6,304 nt of DNA from contig JABMQA010001069.1 in NCBI GenBank assembly GCA_013203545.1, forward strand, positions 1 through 6,304. Direction: 5' to 3'. Made by a program: the position numbers and the translations under genes. The notes under the pieces are model-generated. The model did no database searches and had not been told where the DNA came from. It saw only the letters and a program-made list of their open reading frames with translations. Position 1 is the stretch's first letter, and each line of letters opens with the position of its first letter. Origin of the DNA: Bacteroidota bacterium. Its GTDB lineage: Bacteria; Bacteroidota; Bacteroidia; Bacteroidales; 4484-276. This document shows, piece by piece, positions 1-6,301 of the stretch.

Positions 1-2
1 AA

Positions 3-260
3 TTGAAGGCAAGAATTGCACTTGATGCAATAAAGGGTCAGAAAACAATATCTGAATTGTCTTCAGAATATGGGATTCACTCTAATCAAATAAGTAGATG
101 GAAGAAGCAGTTACTTGATGCAGCCCCTGATATTTTTACACACGGGAAAGACGACGAGGCTGAGAAGAAAGAGGTTGAACAAGATCGTTTATATAAAAAG
201 GTAGGGCAATTACAGATCGAAGTTGATTGGCTAAAAAAAAAGACCGGTTATCTGGGATGA
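3..260 (+). CDS. IS3-family transposase OrfA, 5'-truncated by window edge
   Basis: OrfA is the DNA-binding subunit of the IS3-family transposase and forms the N-terminal part of the OrfAB fusion that recognises the IS ends. The visible 85 residues begin inside the usual N-terminal helix ('KARIALDAIKG', which in relatives follows about 10-15 residues resembling 'RRKFTAEF'). The TTG at position 3 is therefore just the first full codon in view, not a real start. A helix-turn-helix covers roughly residues 14-38 ('TISELSSEYGIHSNQISRW'). Residues about 53-80 form a charged heptad-like segment ('VEQDRLYKKVGQLQIEVDWL') matching the leucine-zipper oligomerisation region of OrfA. The frame ends at TGA 258-260 and overlaps orfB. 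Translation that slips at 236-242 instead continues into orfB. Confidence 0.9.
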   Translation: MKARIALDAIKGQKTISELSSEYGIHSNQISRWKKQLLDAAPDIFTHGKDDEAEKKEVEQDRLYKKVGQLQIEVDWLKKKTGYLG

Positions 261-1117
261 GCATAAATAAGAAGATAAAATGCATAGATCCAAAAGATTC
301 AAATCTTAGTATCAGCAGACAGTGTAACTTGATTAGGCTGCCACGGTCATCTTATTACCGGCCCAGGGGGATCACTCCTGAAAATAATGCAAATTTAGAG
401 ATAATGAGACTTATCGACAAAGAATTTCTCAAACATCCTTTTTACGGGAGTCGAAAGATGAGGGATTATTTGAACCGCAAAGGGTTTCCTGTAAACCGCA
501 AACGAGTTCAACGACTGATGCGTTTAATGGGTATTGAATCTGTGGCTCCCAAGCCGAATACAAGCACACCACGTAAAGAGCATAAGGTGTATCCATATCT
601 TCTGAAGAAACTGTCGATCACAGAATCTGATCAGGTCTGGTGTTCCGACATTACCTATATCCGGTTGAATCATGGGTTCGTGTATTTGACGGCAGTTATG
701 GATTGGGCAAGTCGTTATGTGCTGTCTTGGGAGGTATCTGTAACAATGGATGATGATTTCTGTGTGAATGCGCTGAAGAGTGCCCTGCGCAAGCATAACA
801 GCCCTAAGATATTCAACACCGATCAAGGTTCACAATATACCGGTAGTGCCTTTACTGGCGCACTGAAAGAAGAAGGTATCAAGATTAGTATGGATGGTAA
901 AGGACGTTATCTGGATAATATTTTCATAGAACGTTTATGGCGATCAGTAAAGTATGAAAAGATATTTCTTGAAGAGTTTGAAACTATGACGGAATTAATT
1001 ACTGGACTGAAAGAATATTTTCAGTTTTACAATTTTGAACGTCCCCATCAGTCGTTCAAAAGAAAAACACCTGCTGAGGTATATTGGGGAGAGAAAGTTG
1101 CCCAAAAGGCAGCATGA
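227..1117 (+). CDS. IS3-family transposase OrfB (DDE integrase catalytic subunit)
   Basis: OrfB supplies the RNase H-fold catalytic core that cleaves and joins IS ends. Counted from 227 (296 residues), an HTH_21-like region lies at about 72-103 ('FYGSRKMRDYL...RVQRLMRLMGI') and the rve integrase core at about 130-285. The catalytic triad is visible: D141 in 'WCSDITY', D199 in 'NTDQGSQYT' and E235 in 'DNIFIERLW', with exactly 35 residues between D199 and E235. The C-terminal 'YNFERPHQSF..KTPAEVYW' motif is also present. The frame opens after a TGA at 224-226, so 227 marks the open frame rather than a proven start. The product is most likely made as OrfAB by -1 slippage at about 236-242. Independent initiation at ATG 257, which overlaps the orfA stop as ATGA, is the alternative, but its upstream SD is weak. 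Confidence 0.93.
   Translation: MAKKKDRLSGMSINKKIKCIDPKDSNLSISRQCNLIRLPRSSYYRPRGITPENNANLEIMRLIDKEFLKHPFYGSRKMRDYLNRKGFPVNRKRVQRLMRLMGIESVAPKPNTSTPRKEHKVYPYLLKKLSITESDQVWCSDITYIRLNHGFVYLTAVMDWASRYVLSWEVSVTMDDDFCVNALKSALRKHNSPKIFNTDQGSQYTGSAFTGALKEEGIKISMDGKGRYLDNIFIERLWRSVKYEKIFLEEFETMTELITGLKEYFQFYNFERPHQSFKRKTPAEVYWGEKVAQKAA
236..242 (+). other. Programmed -1 frameshift slippery heptamer (A AAA AAG)
   Basis: A run of nine A residues at 233-241 is followed by G242. In the orfA frame it is read CTA AAA AAA AAG ACC, giving the standard A_AAA_AAG heptamer. A -1 shift moves ribosomes from orfA into orfB before the orfA stop at 258-260 and yields '...EVDWLKKK' joined to 'DRLSGMSINKK...'. This is the known mechanism for making IS3-family OrfAB transposase. 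I see no strong stimulatory hairpin just downstream. The A9 run could also allow transcriptional slippage. Confidence 0.85.
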
Positions 1118-1167
1118 ATAAGTGGTTAAAAGACAAAAATGAAGCACACCTTAGCTTAAAAGAAAAT

Positions 1168-1192
1168 TGTCCTTGACTTGGGGTCCACTTCA
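1168..1192 (+). repeat. Right terminal inverted repeat of the IS3-family element
   Basis: The segment reads TGTCCTTGACTTGGGG then TCCACTTCA. Read inward on the minus strand it begins TGAAGTGGACCCC, which matches the general form of IS3-family ends (5'-TGA/TGG...GACCCC). The position, about 50 bp after the orfB stop, is also typical. The inner limit is arbitrary because the left repeat is not in the window. The terminal CA at 1191-1192 is taken as the IS tip. The next three bases (GTA, 1193-1195) would be one copy of a 3-bp target duplication if that is the duplication size. Confidence 0.75.
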
Positions 1193-1199
1193 GTATACC
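1173..1199 (+). promoter_or_regulatory. Possible hybrid outward promoter across the IS right end
   Basis: TTGACT at 1173-1178 matches the sigma70 -35 consensus at five of six positions and lies inside the IS terminal repeat. TATACC at 1194-1199 matches the -10 box at four of six and lies in the flanking DNA just past the IS tip. The spacer is 15 bp (16 if ATACCT is used), which is short, so activity is uncertain. IS3-family ends are known to create such hybrid promoters for neighbouring genes. It points at the DUF1302 gene starting at 1294. The rest of the 1193-1293 leader shows no other clear -35/-10 pair. Confidence 0.35.
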
Positions 1200-1281
1200 T
1201 TCTTTTCTTAACAGGAATATGTCTTTCAGGGAAGTCTGAATCAATATTTCCTTTAAATAAAGATTTAGAAACATAACTAAA

Positions 1282-1289
1282 AAGGAGGG
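1282..1289 (+). promoter_or_regulatory. Ribosome binding site of the DUF1302 gene
   Basis: AAGGAGGG ends 4 bases before the ATG at 1294. It is a near-perfect Shine-Dalgarno sequence and fixes that ATG as the start, which the signal peptide directly after it supports. Confidence 0.85.
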
Positions 1290-1293
1290 AATT

Positions 1294-2859
1294 ATGAATC
1301 TAAAAATCAAAAAGTTGGTATGTTTTAGTCTGGGACTTGTGTTTTCCATGCTTGCGGCAGAGAGTGCCTTTGCAACGGTAAAGCTGTTTGATGAAAAGCT
1401 TACTTTAAACGGTTATGTAAAGGAAGTGGCTTTCTACAGAACCAGCATGCAGGACCGGGAGGCGGAATATCATGATACGAACTTTGACTTCCTGAAGACA
1501 AGTGCCGGTATTGAGGCGCTTTACAGCATAAAGGAGAGCCAGGATCTGACCATCCGTTTTTTTACCGGGTTAAAGTGGTGGTATGAAGCTGCGCCCAGAA
1601 TTGACGACCAATATGGACGGTCGATGGATCACCGGTTTAAAAAAGATTATGTGTCGCCGAGGGATTTTGATGAGGATGTTCTGAACGAGGCATATTTTGA
1701 TTTTATCAGCGGCCCCCTGCAGGTCAGAATTGGAAAGCAGATTGTGGTGTGGGGGAACCTTGATGTGGACCGGGCCGCAGATGTGGTTAATCCCGTTGAT
1801 CTTCGCCACGCCATGTTCGGCGTAGACAAGTGGGAAGAATTCAAACGCGGCATATTTATGATCCGTATTTTCTATCAGACCCCGCTTCCGGGTAATCTCC
1901 GCGTGGAAGCGATATTCAATCCCGGCGACTTTAAACAGGATCTTCTTCCCCTTGACGGCGGCGGTCATTACGGCACCCCGCTCCACATGAACAACCCATT
2001 TGATTCAGACCCCTCTTTTATGCACTGGCAGTTTGAGAAAGCCCGCAGAGATGCGCCGCAATGGAGTACAAACAATTATGAATTCGGGTTCAAGCTCAGC
2101 GGGTATACCTGGGATATTGACTGGAGCCTGATCTATTATAATTCAATAAACGGAGCTCCTATTATTGATCCTAAGGCTGTCGGACCCTTCATGGAACAGT
2201 ATATTTTTGGAAATATATTGCCCTGGCAGGAGGTGGGTGACTGGCCCAGTTACAGGGTTTTTAAATATAAACGGAACCAGATTGTGGGGGGTACCTTTGA
2301 AAAATGTATGACAAGCGGCGGACTGCTCCGCGGGTCTACCCTTACCGTAGAATGGTATTATGATATCCATTCCCCGTTTAATCTCGGGACCAACGGGGAT
2401 GCCGCTGCTACCTATGGGATGGCAAGAAAAAATATTTTGGGAGGTGCGGTAAAATTCTATCAGAAATATAATATTCCCGGATTTACCCAGAGCCGGATCT
2501 GTACGGGAAAACAGTTTGAAATGACCATAACCTATTACTTTGAAAAAATTTTCAAGGATGAGTATGATCTGATCCAGAATTCACGGTATCATCGCCGGGG
2601 GGATTCCATCGCCGACAGTATTTCGGTATTTTGCATGCAGCCGATGTTTAATTATGTCTGGACTTTTGTGTTCAACTCCTACTACAAACCCAGAATTGGT
2701 AAATGGTTTGTGATGCCTGCGGTAAGATACAATTTTCCCGGCAAGCATTGGTCGTTTGAAACAGGTCTCTGCCTTTATGGCGGAGCAAAAAATGATTATA
2801 CCCACAGTGTGTATGACCACAAGGACAGCGTAATATTGAAACTTACCTATGAGTGGTAA
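1294..2859 (+). CDS. DUF1302-family outer-membrane beta-barrel protein
   Basis: The 521-residue product is a predicted outer-membrane barrel of the DUF1302 family, whose members are thought to act in passage or placement of hydrophobic compounds at the outer membrane; the substrate is unknown. A Sec signal peptide covers residues 1-27 (KIKK basic start, hydrophobic core, cleavage after 'SAFA'). The family hallmark is at about 144-171: 'VRIGKQIVVWG' followed by 'DVVNPVDLR', corresponding to the 'R.G.Q.VVWGE..G....DVVNP.D' block of DUF1302. The remainder is rich in short alternating, aromatic-rich strands ('YTWDIDWSLIYYNS', 'FEMTITYYFEKIF', 'WFVMPAVRYNF'). The chain ends in 'VILKLTYEW', an alternating strand with a terminal aromatic residue, as expected for a BAM-recognised barrel. 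Length is in the family's usual range. It is the first gene of a set of three; the DUF1329 gene follows after 33 bp. Confidence 0.82.
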   Translation: MNLKIKKLVCFSLGLVFSMLAAESAFATVKLFDEKLTLNGYVKEVAFYRTSMQDREAEYHDTNFDFLKTSAGIEALYSIKESQDLTIRFFTGLKWWYEAAPRIDDQYGRSMDHRFKKDYVSPRDFDEDVLNEAYFDFISGPLQVRIGKQIVVWGNLDVDRAADVVNPVDLRHAMFGVDKWEEFKRGIFMIRIFYQTPLPGNLRVEAIFNPGDFKQDLLPLDGGGHYGTPLHMNNPFDSDPSFMHWQFEKARRDAPQWSTNNYEFGFKLSGYTWDIDWSLIYYNSINGAPIIDPKAVGPFMEQYIFGNILPWQEVGDWPSYRVFKYKRNQIVGGTFEKCMTSGGLLRGSTLTVEWYYDIHSPFNLGTNGDAAATYGMARKNILGGAVKFYQKYNIPGFTQSRICTGKQFEMTITYYFEKIFKDEYDLIQNSRYHRRGDSIADSISVFCMQPMFNYVWTFVFNSYYKPRIGKWFVMPAVRYNFPGKHWSFETGLCLYGGAKNDYTHSVYDHKDSVILKLTYEW

Positions 2860-2877
2860 TTATAATTAATATATTTA

Positions 2878-2884
2878 AAGGGGG
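2878..2884 (+). promoter_or_regulatory. Ribosome binding site of the DUF1329 gene
   Basis: AAGGGGG ends 8 bases before ATG 2893. It sits in an otherwise very AT-rich 33-bp gap (2860-2892) with no terminator-like hairpin, consistent with cotranscription with the gene before. Confidence 0.65.
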
Positions 2885-2892
2885 ATGCTTTA

Positions 2893-4173
2893 ATGAAAAA
2901 CATGCGAACGCAATATATGGTTTTAAGTTTTATGGCCGCTTTTGTTGTTTTTCTTACATTGTTTTCTGAAACACTGTCAGCTGAAGAGGTGCAGTATCCG
3001 GTTTCGGCTTATTCTGCAAAAGAGCTTGCAAAGGTCAGGGAGTGGGAAAAAACATGGTCGGGAAAAACAATTGATACTAAAAATGTTAATCAGGTGTCTG
3101 AATATCTGCCTGAGTCCTATGTGGATATTTATAAAAACCCTGAAAAGTGGGGAGCGCCTCCGGGTGAAAACATTACAGCCATTATCTTACCGTACAATCA
3201 GATCATCGAAACAAAAGGCATGATCGAAGCAACTAAAAAATATGCCCCTTTGGTTAAGACCCATCCGGATGGTTCCATCGCCAATTACGGGGATATTGCG
3301 GGAATACCTTATCCTCACCCGAAAACAGGGCTTGAGATTGCCTGGAATGTGGATTTTAACAACCACGGGGATACCGAACATTTTATGCGGGATGGACCGA
3401 ATATCAATCCAAAACAGAGAACCGAACGGACTAGCAAACAGGAACAATGGTACCTGACTTTTATGCATCGGACCGAAATAGATCCCAAACCGGTTCTATC
3501 CACTAAAAAAGGGATTCTCCGTGGCACTTTTGTTCATATGTATGAACCGCCCGAGTTCATTAATACGCGTTACTATAATTTGAGATTTGTGGATTCGGCT
3601 AAAGATGATGTGACCTATTTCTGGTATGCCCAGTTTAGGCGTATTCGCCGTCTGTCTACAACGCATAGGACAGATTCCATTGATGGGACGGACCTTTGCT
3701 ATGATGATGAATTTTTCTGGGACGGTCATATTCAACGGAATACTTATGAGTATAAAGGTAAAAAAGACCTGCTGTGCTGCCGGCACCAGGATACATCAAA
3801 ATTCAATCGACCAAACGGGCAGATCATGTCAAACGACCTGATGCTGGAACGTCTGAACACTCTGGTGGTGGATGTTATCAGTAAGGACCCGAACTATCTG
3901 TACAGCAAGCGGGTCTGGTATGTTGATCCTGAGACCTATATTATTTTATGGACAGAGATTTATGATCAGAAGGGCCGTTTTTGGAAGTGTTTTATGCAGA
4001 ATACTGGTAATAATCAGACGGCCAAGGGTGAAACCAAGAATAATATCATGGGGTCGGTCTTTGTAGATTATCAGCGGATCCATGGCGGGCACAGCACCAG
4101 CGAGATGAAAGGGGTTTCTGTTGAGCTTGATACCAATATGTTTTCAATTACAAACCTGCAGAGAACGTATTAA
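2893..4173 (+). CDS. DUF1329-family periplasmic protein (LolA/LolB-like fold)
   Basis: The 426-residue product carries a Sec signal peptide at 1-30 (cleavage after 'ETLSA') with no lipobox, so it is predicted to be soluble in the periplasm. It shows the DUF1329 pattern: 'GDIAGIPYPHPKTGLEIAWN' near 133-152 (the family's 'GG.PFPIPK.GLEA.WN'), 'WYAQFRRIRRL' near 244-254 (family 'W.Y.PG.RRVRR'), 'DDEFFWDGHIQRNTYEYKGK' near 271-290, and 'YSKRVWYVDPETYIILWTEIYDQKGRFWK' split across 337-365. The family is regarded as LolA/LolB-like, a fold that shields lipid or other hydrophobic cargo, and its genes often sit beside DUF1302 genes as here. A periplasmic carrier handing cargo to the upstream barrel is inferred, not shown. 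Four cysteines remain in the mature part, including adjacent C295-C296, which is uncommon for an exported protein. The next gene begins 49 bp later. Confidence 0.82.
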   Translation: MKNMRTQYMVLSFMAAFVVFLTLFSETLSAEEVQYPVSAYSAKELAKVREWEKTWSGKTIDTKNVNQVSEYLPESYVDIYKNPEKWGAPPGENITAIILPYNQIIETKGMIEATKKYAPLVKTHPDGSIANYGDIAGIPYPHPKTGLEIAWNVDFNNHGDTEHFMRDGPNINPKQRTERTSKQEQWYLTFMHRTEIDPKPVLSTKKGILRGTFVHMYEPPEFINTRYYNLRFVDSAKDDVTYFWYAQFRRIRRLSTTHRTDSIDGTDLCYDDEFFWDGHIQRNTYEYKGKKDLLCCRHQDTSKFNRPNGQIMSNDLMLERLNTLVVDVISKDPNYLYSKRVWYVDPETYIILWTEIYDQKGRFWKCFMQNTGNNQTAKGETKNNIMGSVFVDYQRIHGGHSTSEMKGVSVELDTNMFSITNLQRTY

Positions 4174-4207
4174 TAATCTTTATATAAACTAAAATCATTA
4201 ATTAAAC

Positions 4208-4216
4208 AAAGGAGGG
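4208..4216 (+). promoter_or_regulatory. Ribosome binding site of the FG-GAP repeat gene
   Basis: AAAGGAGGG ends 6 bases before ATG 4223. It is as strong as that of the first gene and confirms the start chosen. The 49-bp gap before it (4174-4222) is AT-rich and has no terminator hairpin. Confidence 0.85.
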
Positions 4217-4222
4217 TTAGTT

Positions 4223-6172
4223 ATGAAACAAAAAGCTTTAAAACAATTTACGGATTTTATAATGGCGGTTTTGGGTGTGCTCTGTCTGCTCGGCAGTCAG
4301 TCAGTTTTTGCTCAGGGTGTAATTGTGTTAGAAGACCAGACAATTGCAGACAAGTTTACACGGCATACGGTAACCGGTATTACCACACCGCAGCCTGTAC
4401 TGCCTGACGTTCCGGGATTTATTGGTGCATCATATATAACTATTGAAGATATCGACAGTAACGGAATACTTGATATTATATCAACTTCAGGTGTTGGTCC
4501 TGATTCTAATCCAACGACTGCTGACGGGTCGGTTGCGCTTTTTACCTGGGACGGCAGCAACAAGGACGTCTGGGTTCAGACAATTATAGACGATACTTTT
4601 TATTTTCCTAATGAAACCATTGTAAAAGATCTGGATGGAGACGGAAATCTGGACATAATTGTTATGGACAAGTTCTTTTTCGGAACAGATCCTGGCGGGA
4701 TTTACTGTCTAAAAAACGGCGGTGGAACCATTACCGACACTTCTAACTGGACACGTGAAACGATTTTCGAAGATTCATCGGGTACAAACAGCTATCACCG
4801 GGCGCAATTCGTTGATCTTGATGGTGACGGACATGAGGATATCATAACAACCAGCTGGGATCAGTGGATTGGCTGGATAAAAAATAACGGGGACGGAACC
4901 TATGATAACGGTACCACCGGCTATAACAAACATGATATCGGTACTGGCGGTGGTTCCCTTTTTGTCACGTATGATGTGGACGAAGATGGTGATCTGGATT
5001 TGATCGTTCCTCAGTTTCTCATTACCACGGGTATGATGAGTTGCGAGATTCTGGCCGGGCCATTAGGAGATTCTCTGGTTTGGTTTGAAAATCCCGGGCC
5101 TGTTGCACTTCAATCAAATCCGGATGTTCTGTGGAACCGTTATACAATAGATAACTGGTATACTTCGGTAAACCCCATGGGTAAGGCGATGGAGATTGTA
5201 ATTTCAGACATTGACAACGATGGTACGGATGAACTGGTGGTAAGTAACCACAACCATCAAAACAGTGACAATGCCGGTAACAAAGTATGGCCTTCCGGGA
5301 TCTACTATTTGGAAATTCCAGGGTTGGGCAGTAATTCAGGAGATCCCGTAAATACCAATGACTGGGTTTCTGTAGCAATTGAGACAGGTGACCCTAATTT
5401 TGCTTTAGACGACCCGGCCAACAAAACAAAACCCTATCTGGATCCGAATGTGTGGGCTGATGTCTATGCGGTTGACAGAAGGGGCAGTTTCTATGATCAG
5501 GGCTCTCCGGGAATGGTTCGAGCCGGTAATGTTAATAGGGATGATAAGGAAGATATCGTCGTCCCCGGTGACGGCAAAGGTGTTGTTTACTATTATGAAG
5601 CGGGTGAAAAGGATGGCTCTAATTTGACGTTTAAAAGAGCGACTCTTTATCAGGATCTGCAGTGCATGCCAGGTGAAGCGGAAATTGTTGATATTGATAA
5701 AGACGGCGATATGGATATTGTTGCAGTAATTTTTGATACGAGCGTTTCAAAACCGTATCCCTATACTTCAAGTTCTATCTTTTTCTTTGAGCAGTTGCCG
5801 GATGCTGATGGTGACGGTATCGTGGATTTGGAGGACAACTGTCCAAATGTTGTCAACCCGAATCAGGAAGATGTAGATGGCGACAGCACGGGAGATGTGT
5901 GTGATGCAGATACAATTTATGGTTATGTTACAGGAGATGTTCAGGAAGGTGTAGAGGTAATCCTTAATATTTATTCATGTGGCCTGGTTGATCTGGAAGG
6001 GACTGTTACAAATTTAGAAGGCTATTATGCATTTGGAGGTTTACAAAATCGTTCTTATTCTATTATTCCTGAAATAGATGGTTATACTTTTGCGCCGTGG
6101 CTTATAACTGTGCAAATTCCTCAAACAGAAATTCAGCCTTATGATTTTACTGCAAGCGGCTTACCCGAGTAA
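4223..6172 (+). CDS. Secreted FG-GAP/VCBS seven-repeat propeller protein with TSP3 and C-terminal Ig-like domain
   Basis: The 649-residue exported protein has a signal peptide at 1-30 (cleavage after 'QSVFA', no lipobox). Seven calcium-loop repeats follow the FG-GAP/VCBS form D.D.DG..D: 76-86 (DIDSNGILDII), 136-146, 198-208, 251-261, 329-339, 436-446 and 490-500. Seven copies suggest a seven-bladed, integrin-alpha-like beta-propeller. Repeat six (NVNRDDKEDIV) is degenerate, and longer inserts follow repeats four and five. Residues 527-561 form a thrombospondin type 3 segment (DADGDGIVDLEDNCP...DGDSTGDVCD) with C540 and C560. Residues about 564-644 are a beta-rich carboxypeptidase-regulatory/SdrD-B-like domain ('GYVTGDVQEGVEVIL', 'LEGYYAFGGL', 'IPQTEIQPYDFTA'). 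No transmembrane, PEP-CTERM or LPXTG-like C-terminal anchor is visible. Calcium binding and protein or glycan binding are inferred from the family; the true ligand is unknown. It is the last gene before a strong terminator. Confidence 0.8.
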   Translation: MKQKALKQFTDFIMAVLGVLCLLGSQSVFAQGVIVLEDQTIADKFTRHTVTGITTPQPVLPDVPGFIGASYITIEDIDSNGILDIISTSGVGPDSNPTTADGSVALFTWDGSNKDVWVQTIIDDTFYFPNETIVKDLDGDGNLDIIVMDKFFFGTDPGGIYCLKNGGGTITDTSNWTRETIFEDSSGTNSYHRAQFVDLDGDGHEDIITTSWDQWIGWIKNNGDGTYDNGTTGYNKHDIGTGGGSLFVTYDVDEDGDLDLIVPQFLITTGMMSCEILAGPLGDSLVWFENPGPVALQSNPDVLWNRYTIDNWYTSVNPMGKAMEIVISDIDNDGTDELVVSNHNHQNSDNAGNKVWPSGIYYLEIPGLGSNSGDPVNTNDWVSVAIETGDPNFALDDPANKTKPYLDPNVWADVYAVDRRGSFYDQGSPGMVRAGNVNRDDKEDIVVPGDGKGVVYYYEAGEKDGSNLTFKRATLYQDLQCMPGEAEIVDIDKDGDMDIVAVIFDTSVSKPYPYTSSSIFFFEQLPDADGDGIVDLEDNCPNVVNPNQEDVDGDSTGDVCDADTIYGYVTGDVQEGVEVILNIYSCGLVDLEGTVTNLEGYYAFGGLQNRSYSIIPEIDGYTFAPWLITVQIPQTEIQPYDFTASGLPE

Positions 6173-6208
6173 AAAAAACCATTCATACAAATTGCGAGTT
6201 ATAATATG

Positions 6209-6239
6209 AGGCGGGGTGCTAAAACATCCCGCCTTTTTT
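6209..6239 (+). terminator. Intrinsic terminator after the three-gene set
   Basis: AGGCGGGGTG (6209-6218) pairs with CATCCCGCCT (6225-6234) as a 10-bp stem with one G-U pair, around a 6-base loop CTAAAA. A run of T (6234-6239) follows directly. It lies 36 bp after the stop codon of the FG-GAP gene and is the only clear terminator in the window, which supports 1294-6172 as a single transcription unit. Confidence 0.92.
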
Positions 6240-6280
6240 ATTTCACATAACCCTTCGTAACCTTAACAAAACCAAAAGTC

Positions 6281-6301
6281 AACAGTTCGTACCAAACTGT
6301 T
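6281..6301. repeat. Small inverted repeat at the right edge
   Basis: AACAGTT (6281-6287) and AACTGTT (6295-6301) are perfect reverse complements around a 7-base spacer CGTACCA. Outside them, 6278-6279 also pairs with 6303-6304 across one mismatch. The window ends at 6304, so it is not possible to say whether this is an operator-like dyad, part of a larger repeat, or a weak hairpin. No T-run is visible. Confidence 0.4.

Larger units (their letters stand above)
1..1192 (+). mobile_element. IS3-family insertion sequence, left end outside window
   Basis: The segment contains the standard IS3-family layout: orfA, then orfB in the -1 frame overlapping it across an A-rich slippery site, then a short non-coding tail and a terminal repeat. 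The tail after the orfB stop runs 75 bp to the likely right tip at 1192, where the sequence GGGGTCCACTTCA ends in the 5'-CA-3' dinucleotide typical of IS3 elements. The left terminal repeat and the start of orfA lie before the window, so total length, the partner repeat and the target-site duplication cannot be seen. Both reading frames are open and the catalytic triad is intact, so nothing visible says the copy is dead. The exact subgroup is not assigned; the OrfA ending 'DWLKKK' and the OrfB block 'DNIFIERLWRSVKYE' fit the large IS3/IS150-like groups. Confidence 0.93.

Noticed and set aside
294..307. AAGATT-CA-AATCTT inverted repeat as a frameshift stimulator
   Set aside because: The loop would be only two bases, the stem is AT-rich, and it lies about 50 bases after the slippery site, too far for a typical stimulator.
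524..826. 100-residue open frame on the minus strand inside orfB
   Set aside because: It is antisense to the catalytic core of the transposase, has no SD and shows no family resemblance; it is a shadow frame.
1213..1256. Imperfect inverted repeat AGGAATAT ... ATATTTCCT in the leader of the operon
   Set aside because: It is short, AT-rich and bulged with a long loop; it does not look like a riboswitch or terminator and is expected by chance.
1570..1986. 138-residue minus-strand open frame inside the DUF1302 gene
   Set aside because: It overlaps the conserved DUF1302 hallmark on the other strand and shows no recognisable domain.
5022..5378. 118-residue minus-strand open frame inside the FG-GAP gene
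   Set aside because: The plus-strand frame has clear repeats here; the minus frame has low-complexity, Pro/Cys/Tyr-rich content typical of antisense shadows.
4448..5722. Tandem DNA repeat in the FG-GAP gene
   Set aside because: The repeats are recognisable only as protein loop motifs at uneven spacing; the DNA between copies is diverged, so it is not a nucleotide-level tandem repeat.
6200..6205. Perfect TATAAT -10-like hexamer after the last gene
   Set aside because: The bases 17 positions upstream (around 6177-6182, AACCAT) do not resemble a -35 box, and a strong terminator follows within a few bases, so a useful promoter here is unlikely.
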